Positions 60,648-64,000 of a DNA stretch of 64,000 nucleotides are shown here, in pieces. A model generated the notes under the pieces. The model searched no databases. It was not told where the DNA came from and was given only the letters and a program-made list of their open reading frames with translations. A program made the position numbers and the translations under genes. The stretch is from Halostella litorea (GTDB taxonomy: Archaea > Halobacteriota > Halobacteria > Halobacteriales > Natronoarchaeaceae). Position 1 is the first letter of the stretch. Every line of letters starts with the position of its first letter. The DNA lies in NCBI RefSeq assembly GCF_004785955.1, contig NZ_SJER01000001.1, positions 124,001-188,000 of the forward strand, in the 5' to 3' direction.

Positions 60648-62641
60648 GCTTCGACCGCTACGAGGCGCGCCGGATCGCCGCCGACCTGCAGGACCCGGTC
60701 GACGATGCCAACGAACTGGCCGAGCGGCTGGGGCTGGAGCCGTACCCGGTGAACTACTGGATCGTCGACTACGACGAGATGAACCAGCTCATCGCCTACG
60801 ACGGGTTCCAGCGGCGCTACCCGCACTGGCGCTGGGGGATGAAGTACGACAAGCAGCGCAAGCAGGACCGCTACGGCGGCGGGAAGGCGTTCGAAATCGT
60901 CAACAACGACAACCCGTCGCATGCATTCCTGCAGGAGTCGAACTCGCTGGCCGACCAGAAGGCCGTCATCACCCACGTCGAGGCCCACGCCGACTTCTTC
61001 GCCAACAACGAGTGGTTCGGCATGTTCGCCGACGACCTGGACGCCGCGGCGATGCTGGAGCGCCACGGCCGGAAGATAGGCGAGTACATGAGCGACCCGG
61101 AGGTCGACCGCTCCGAGGTCGAGCGCTGGATCGACAACCTGCTGTCGCTGGAGGACAACATCGACCAGCACCAGGTGTTCGACCCGGAGGTGCTGTCGAC
61201 GCCCGAGTCGACCGTGGACCCGGAGGGGGACCTGAGCGACCAGCTCTCCGAACTCGACCTCTCCGACGAGGTCCGCGAGGAGGTGTTCAGCGAGGAGTGG
61301 CTCGAACGGCAGGACGAGGACGCCGAGTCCGTCTCGTTCCCGGACGAGCCGGAGAAGGACGTGCTCGCGTTCCTCCGGCGACACGGCAAGCAGTACGACG
61401 AGGACGCCGGGAAGGCCACCGAGATGGAGCCGTGGCAGCGCGACGTGCTGGACATGCTCCGGGCCGAGGCGTACTACTTCGCCGCCCAGAAGATGAGCAA
61501 GGTGATGAACGAGGGGTGGGCCGCCTACTGGGAGTCGATGATGATGGGCGAGGAGGCGTTCGCCGGCCCCGACGAGTTCCTCAGCTACGCCGACCACCAG
61601 GCCCGCGTGCTCGGCTCGCCCGGGCTCAACCCCTACAAGCTCGGCAAGGAGCTGTGGGAGTACGTCGAGAACACGACGAACCGCCGCGAGGTCGTCGAGA
61701 AGCTCCTGCGCGTCGACGGCGTCACGTGGCGCAACTTCGCGGACACCGTCGACTTCGAGCGCGTCCTGTCGGCGCTGGAGCCGCCCGCCGCGCTCGACGC
61801 GATCACGCCGGACTCGCTCGACGCGGTGGCCGACCTCCCCGACGAGTACGTCGACCGCGAGGCGCTCGAACGCGCCCGCGCCGGCGAGATAGACGTCGAC
61901 CGCCACCCCTGGAAGGTGCTCACCTACGAGGGGCTGGCCCGGCGGCACTACTCGCTGATAAAGCGGGGGAACCGCGGCTTCCTCGCCCGGATCGGCCAGA
62001 GCGACCTCGAACGGATCGGCCGCTACCTGTTCGACGACGCCGTCTACGACAGCGTCGACGAGGCGCTCGCCGACGTGGACTTCTCGCGGGGCTGGGACCG
62101 GATGCGGGAGATCCGCGAGAGCCACAACGACGTGACGTTCCTAGACGAGTTCCTCAGCCAGGAGTTCGTCGACGAGAACGAGTACTTCACCTACGAGTTC
62201 TCGCAGGCGACCGGCGGCAACCGCGTCGCCAGCACCGAGTACGAGGACGTGAAGAAGAAGCTCCTGCTCCAGTTCACCAACTTCGGGAAGCCGACGGTGG
62301 CGGTGTACGACGGCAACTACAACAACCGCAACGAGTTGCTGCTCGGCCACCACTACAACGGCGTGATGCTGGACGTCCAGCAGGCCAAACGCACGCTCGA
62401 ACGGGTCTTCGAGCTATGGGGCCGCCCGGTGAATCTCATGACCATCGTGAAGGAGGTCGACGAGCACGACGTTGAGGTCGCCAAGCGCCGCAACAAGGAG
62501 CCCGAACCGGAGGAGCGCGGGAAACTGCTCCGCTACGACGGCGAGGAACACACCGTCGAGGACCTGCCGTGGGAGGAGGTCGAGAAGATCGCCGCCAGCG
62601 ACGTGGACTACGACACGAAGCCCGACGAGTGGCTGGCGTAA
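60644..62641 (+). CDS. spoVR: SpoVR family protein
   Basis: A 665-residue protein of the SpoVR/YcgB family. Typical blocks are PYPVNYWIVDYDEMNQLIAY, RRYPHWRWGMKYDKQRKQDR, YGGGKAFEIVNNDNPSHAFL and LLGHHYNGVMLDVQQAKRT. SpoVR is needed for spore cortex formation in Bacillus and is co-regulated with yeaGH in enterobacteria; its biochemistry is unknown. Here it is the last gene of the operon, with a Shine-Dalgarno GGAGG ending 4 nt before the ATG. Confidence 0.95.
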   Translation: MSFDRYEARRIAADLQDPVDDANELAERLGLEPYPVNYWIVDYDEMNQLIAYDGFQRRYPHWRWGMKYDKQRKQDRYGGGKAFEIVNNDNPSHAFLQESNSLADQKAVITHVEAHADFFANNEWFGMFADDLDAAAMLERHGRKIGEYMSDPEVDRSEVERWIDNLLSLEDNIDQHQVFDPEVLSTPESTVDPEGDLSDQLSELDLSDEVREEVFSEEWLERQDEDAESVSFPDEPEKDVLAFLRRHGKQYDEDAGKATEMEPWQRDVLDMLRAEAYYFAAQKMSKVMNEGWAAYWESMMMGEEAFAGPDEFLSYADHQARVLGSPGLNPYKLGKELWEYVENTTNRREVVEKLLRVDGVTWRNFADTVDFERVLSALEPPAALDAITPDSLDAVADLPDEYVDREALERARAGEIDVDRHPWKVLTYEGLARRHYSLIKRGNRGFLARIGQSDLERIGRYLFDDAVYDSVDEALADVDFSRGWDRMREIRESHNDVTFLDEFLSQEFVDENEYFTYEFSQATGGNRVASTEYEDVKKKLLLQFTNFGKPTVAVYDGNYNNRNELLLGHHYNGVMLDVQQAKRTLERVFELWGRPVNLMTIVKEVDEHDVEVAKRRNKEPEPEERGKLLRYDGEEHTVEDLPWEEVEKIAASDVDYDTKPDEWLA

Positions 62642-62822
62642 CGGGGCGGTCCGTCACGGCGAAACCCGCGCTCGTCTGGCTCCGACGGGCGTTATCCCGC
62701 CTCAGACTCGTGTTTTCATAGCCACAGTTAAGTGATGGAAATCACTCCGGTCGAACGATGAACAGCGGCTATCGCTCGAACGGGTCCCCCCGAGCGGTTT
62801 CCCCCGTCGGAGGTGGGTCGAC

Positions 62823-63461
62823 GTGACCGACCGCCGCGGGTTCCTACGCAGGGTCGCGGCGGCCGGCGCGGGGAGCGCGCTCGGCGTCGCGGCGTTGCCG
62901 ACCACGCCGGAGGCCGACACCGAACTCATGCCCCGCGACCGGTCGCCGTCGGCGGATCCGGACGACCGTCCCCCGTCGGTGAGGGTGGAGGACGACGCGC
63001 CGTACGCGATGTGGCAGTACAAAGCGACCGGCGACGGCTACGCGGCGACCAGCCCGATCAACGTCGTGTTCCCGCTTTCGTCGTCGGACCGCGGGCTGCC
63101 CGAGGTGATGTCGGTCCTCGACGCCGCCGGCTGGCAGCGGACCCCGATCGAGTACGCGCGGTACGCATGGCATCGCGAGCGGGAGACGTACGTCCTCCAG
63201 CAGGCGACCGCGGCCGAGAGCTTCTACGGGCGGACGGGGCGGAACCACGTCCGCTGCTGGGAGCTGGAGGGCGCGGTGTCGATGCAGGTCCACGAGGACA
63301 CGCCGGCGACGCCGAACCACGGCATCGCGTCCTACGAGCGGGCCCAGCGCCGGATCGAGCGCCTGTTCGACGACGCCGGCTGGACCGTCGACGGGACGGT
63401 CCGCTTCGCCAACGAGAAGGGCCCCGACCACGACGGCCACGCGACGGTGATCCGGCCGTGA
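62823..63461 (+). CDS. Tat-exported protein of unknown function
   Basis: A 212-residue protein with a Tat signal (TDRRGFLRRVAAAGAGSALG, then VAALPTTPEADT) starting at GTG 62823. The mature part shows no recognised domain (MWQYKATGDGYAATSPINVV, RHERAQRRIERLFDDAGWT). Its stop overlaps the next start by 4 nt (GTGA), so it is coupled to the following membrane protein. Located outside the cell, it may work with that protein. Confidence 0.7.
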   Translation: MTDRRGFLRRVAAAGAGSALGVAALPTTPEADTELMPRDRSPSADPDDRPPSVRVEDDAPYAMWQYKATGDGYAATSPINVVFPLSSSDRGLPEVMSVLDAAGWQRTPIEYARYAWHRERETYVLQQATAAESFYGRTGRNHVRCWELEGAVSMQVHEDTPATPNHGIASYERAQRRIERLFDDAGWTVDGTVRFANEKGPDHDGHATVIRP

Positions 63462-64000
63462 GGTGGGACCGCCAACGCGTCCCGTCGGTCCCGCTCGACA
63501 CCGCCCTGCTCGGGGTCAGCCCGCGCCGGACGCTGGTCGGCGTCGCCTACCTCGTCTGTCTGTCCGCGTTCGTGGCGATGAGCGCCGCCGCCGCGCGGGC
63601 GACCGTCGGCGGCGTCCGCCTGCTGACGCTGACGCCCGCCTTCGACACGCTGTACTGGGCGCTCATCGTCGTCGTCGTGCTGTCGACGTTCGTCGTCCCG
63701 CTCGCTTACGCCCTGTTCAACGGCGGCCCCGCGCTCGCGTTCCTCACGGCCGTCGCGCCCGAGGCCGTGGTGTACGCGATGACCGGGCGGCTCTACCTCA
63801 CCCCGGATCTGGTGCTCGGGCTCGTCTTCGGGGCGCTCGCGGCGGCGGTGGCGCTGTACGTCACCGCGTACCGCGAGTACGGCTCCCTCTCGCCGGGGAG
63901 CCACGGGGCGCTCGACGGTGCCCTGTTCTGTGCGACGGCCACGACGGTCGTCGCGGCCGTCGCGCTCGCACGCCTGTACGCGACTGGAACCGCGGCGATA
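63458..64000 (+). CDS. Membrane protein of unknown function (3' end outside window)
   Basis: This frame starts at GTG 63458, inside the previous stop (GTGA), and is still open at the window end, giving 181 residues so far. It shows five hydrophobic segments (starting VGVAYLVCLSAFVAMSAAAA, then YWALIVVVVLSTFVVPLAYA and AFLTAVAPEAVVYAM). Function unknown; no family recognised. Coupling to the Tat-secreted protein suggests a shared membrane or surface role. Confidence 0.7.
   Translation, partial: MRWDRQRVPSVPLDTALLGVSPRRTLVGVAYLVCLSAFVAMSAAAARATVGGVRLLTLTPAFDTLYWALIVVVVLSTFVVPLAYALFNGGPALAFLTAVAPEAVVYAMTGRLYLTPDLVLGLVFGALAAAVALYVTAYREYGSLSPGSHGALDGALFCATATTVVAAVALARLYATGTAAI

Overview
The window is a 64 kb, very GC-rich chromosomal stretch of a halophilic archaeon (class Halobacteria). 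The evidence is the strongly acidic proteome (Asp/Glu-rich, few Lys), the near-total G/C at third codon positions, archaeal-only genes (gatE, TbsP, UPF0179, DUF63), Tat-type signal peptides and a PGF-CTERM-like anchor. Many genes have an A/T-rich box (TTTTA, TTTAA or TATATAA) only about 25-30 nt before the start codon and no Shine-Dalgarno, which is the pattern of leaderless transcripts. I cannot name the genus from sequence alone.

Layout. 1-12.8 kb is mostly housekeeping: a truncated sugar-binding lipoprotein, class II fumarase, a zinc-finger miniprotein, a GNAT acetyltransferase, two bacterial-PH membrane proteins (YdbS/YdbT-like), the GatE amidotransferase subunit, a lipoprotein, a TrmJ-type RNA methyltransferase and cytochrome oxidase subunit I. 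12.8-14.8 kb is a tightly overlapping trio (CopD-like membrane protein, TusA-like protein, FmdE-like protein) behind a palindrome. 14.9-25.2 kb holds a class V aminotransferase, a methyltransferase, a TetR/MATE efflux operon with a perfect 18-bp operator, a Yip1-like protein, an FMN reductase, an AIM24 protein, a short MutY and a multisensor histidine kinase. 25.2-32.8 kb has a class III aminotransferase with a Cys-rich insertion, an MgtC/DUF4010 protein, a PadR regulator, an amphi-Trp protein, two perfect stem-loops, and folD and glyA of one-carbon metabolism.

32.9-45 kb contains the most unusual single genes: an orphan protein with a C-terminal CHAT (caspase-like) peptidase domain, the TbsP regulator, a CNNM/CorC-type protein, an E1-YcaO fusion, and a peptide-type ABC binding protein fused to a blue-copper domain. 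45.1-49.1 kb is a tRNA-Leu(CAA) followed by a 1243-residue type IIG restriction-modification enzyme, a typical integration-site arrangement. 49.2-54.4 kb is a run of small conserved genes, including a 15-Cys four-helix copper-storage-like protein.

54.4-62.6 kb is a 587-bp regulatory gap and then a translationally coupled operon: two diverged PrkA-type kinases, a DUF444/YeaH von Willebrand protein and SpoVR. This matches the bacterial yeaG-yeaH-ycgB stress module but with a duplicated kinase. The window ends with a Tat-secreted hypothetical protein overlapping a membrane protein that runs off the edge.
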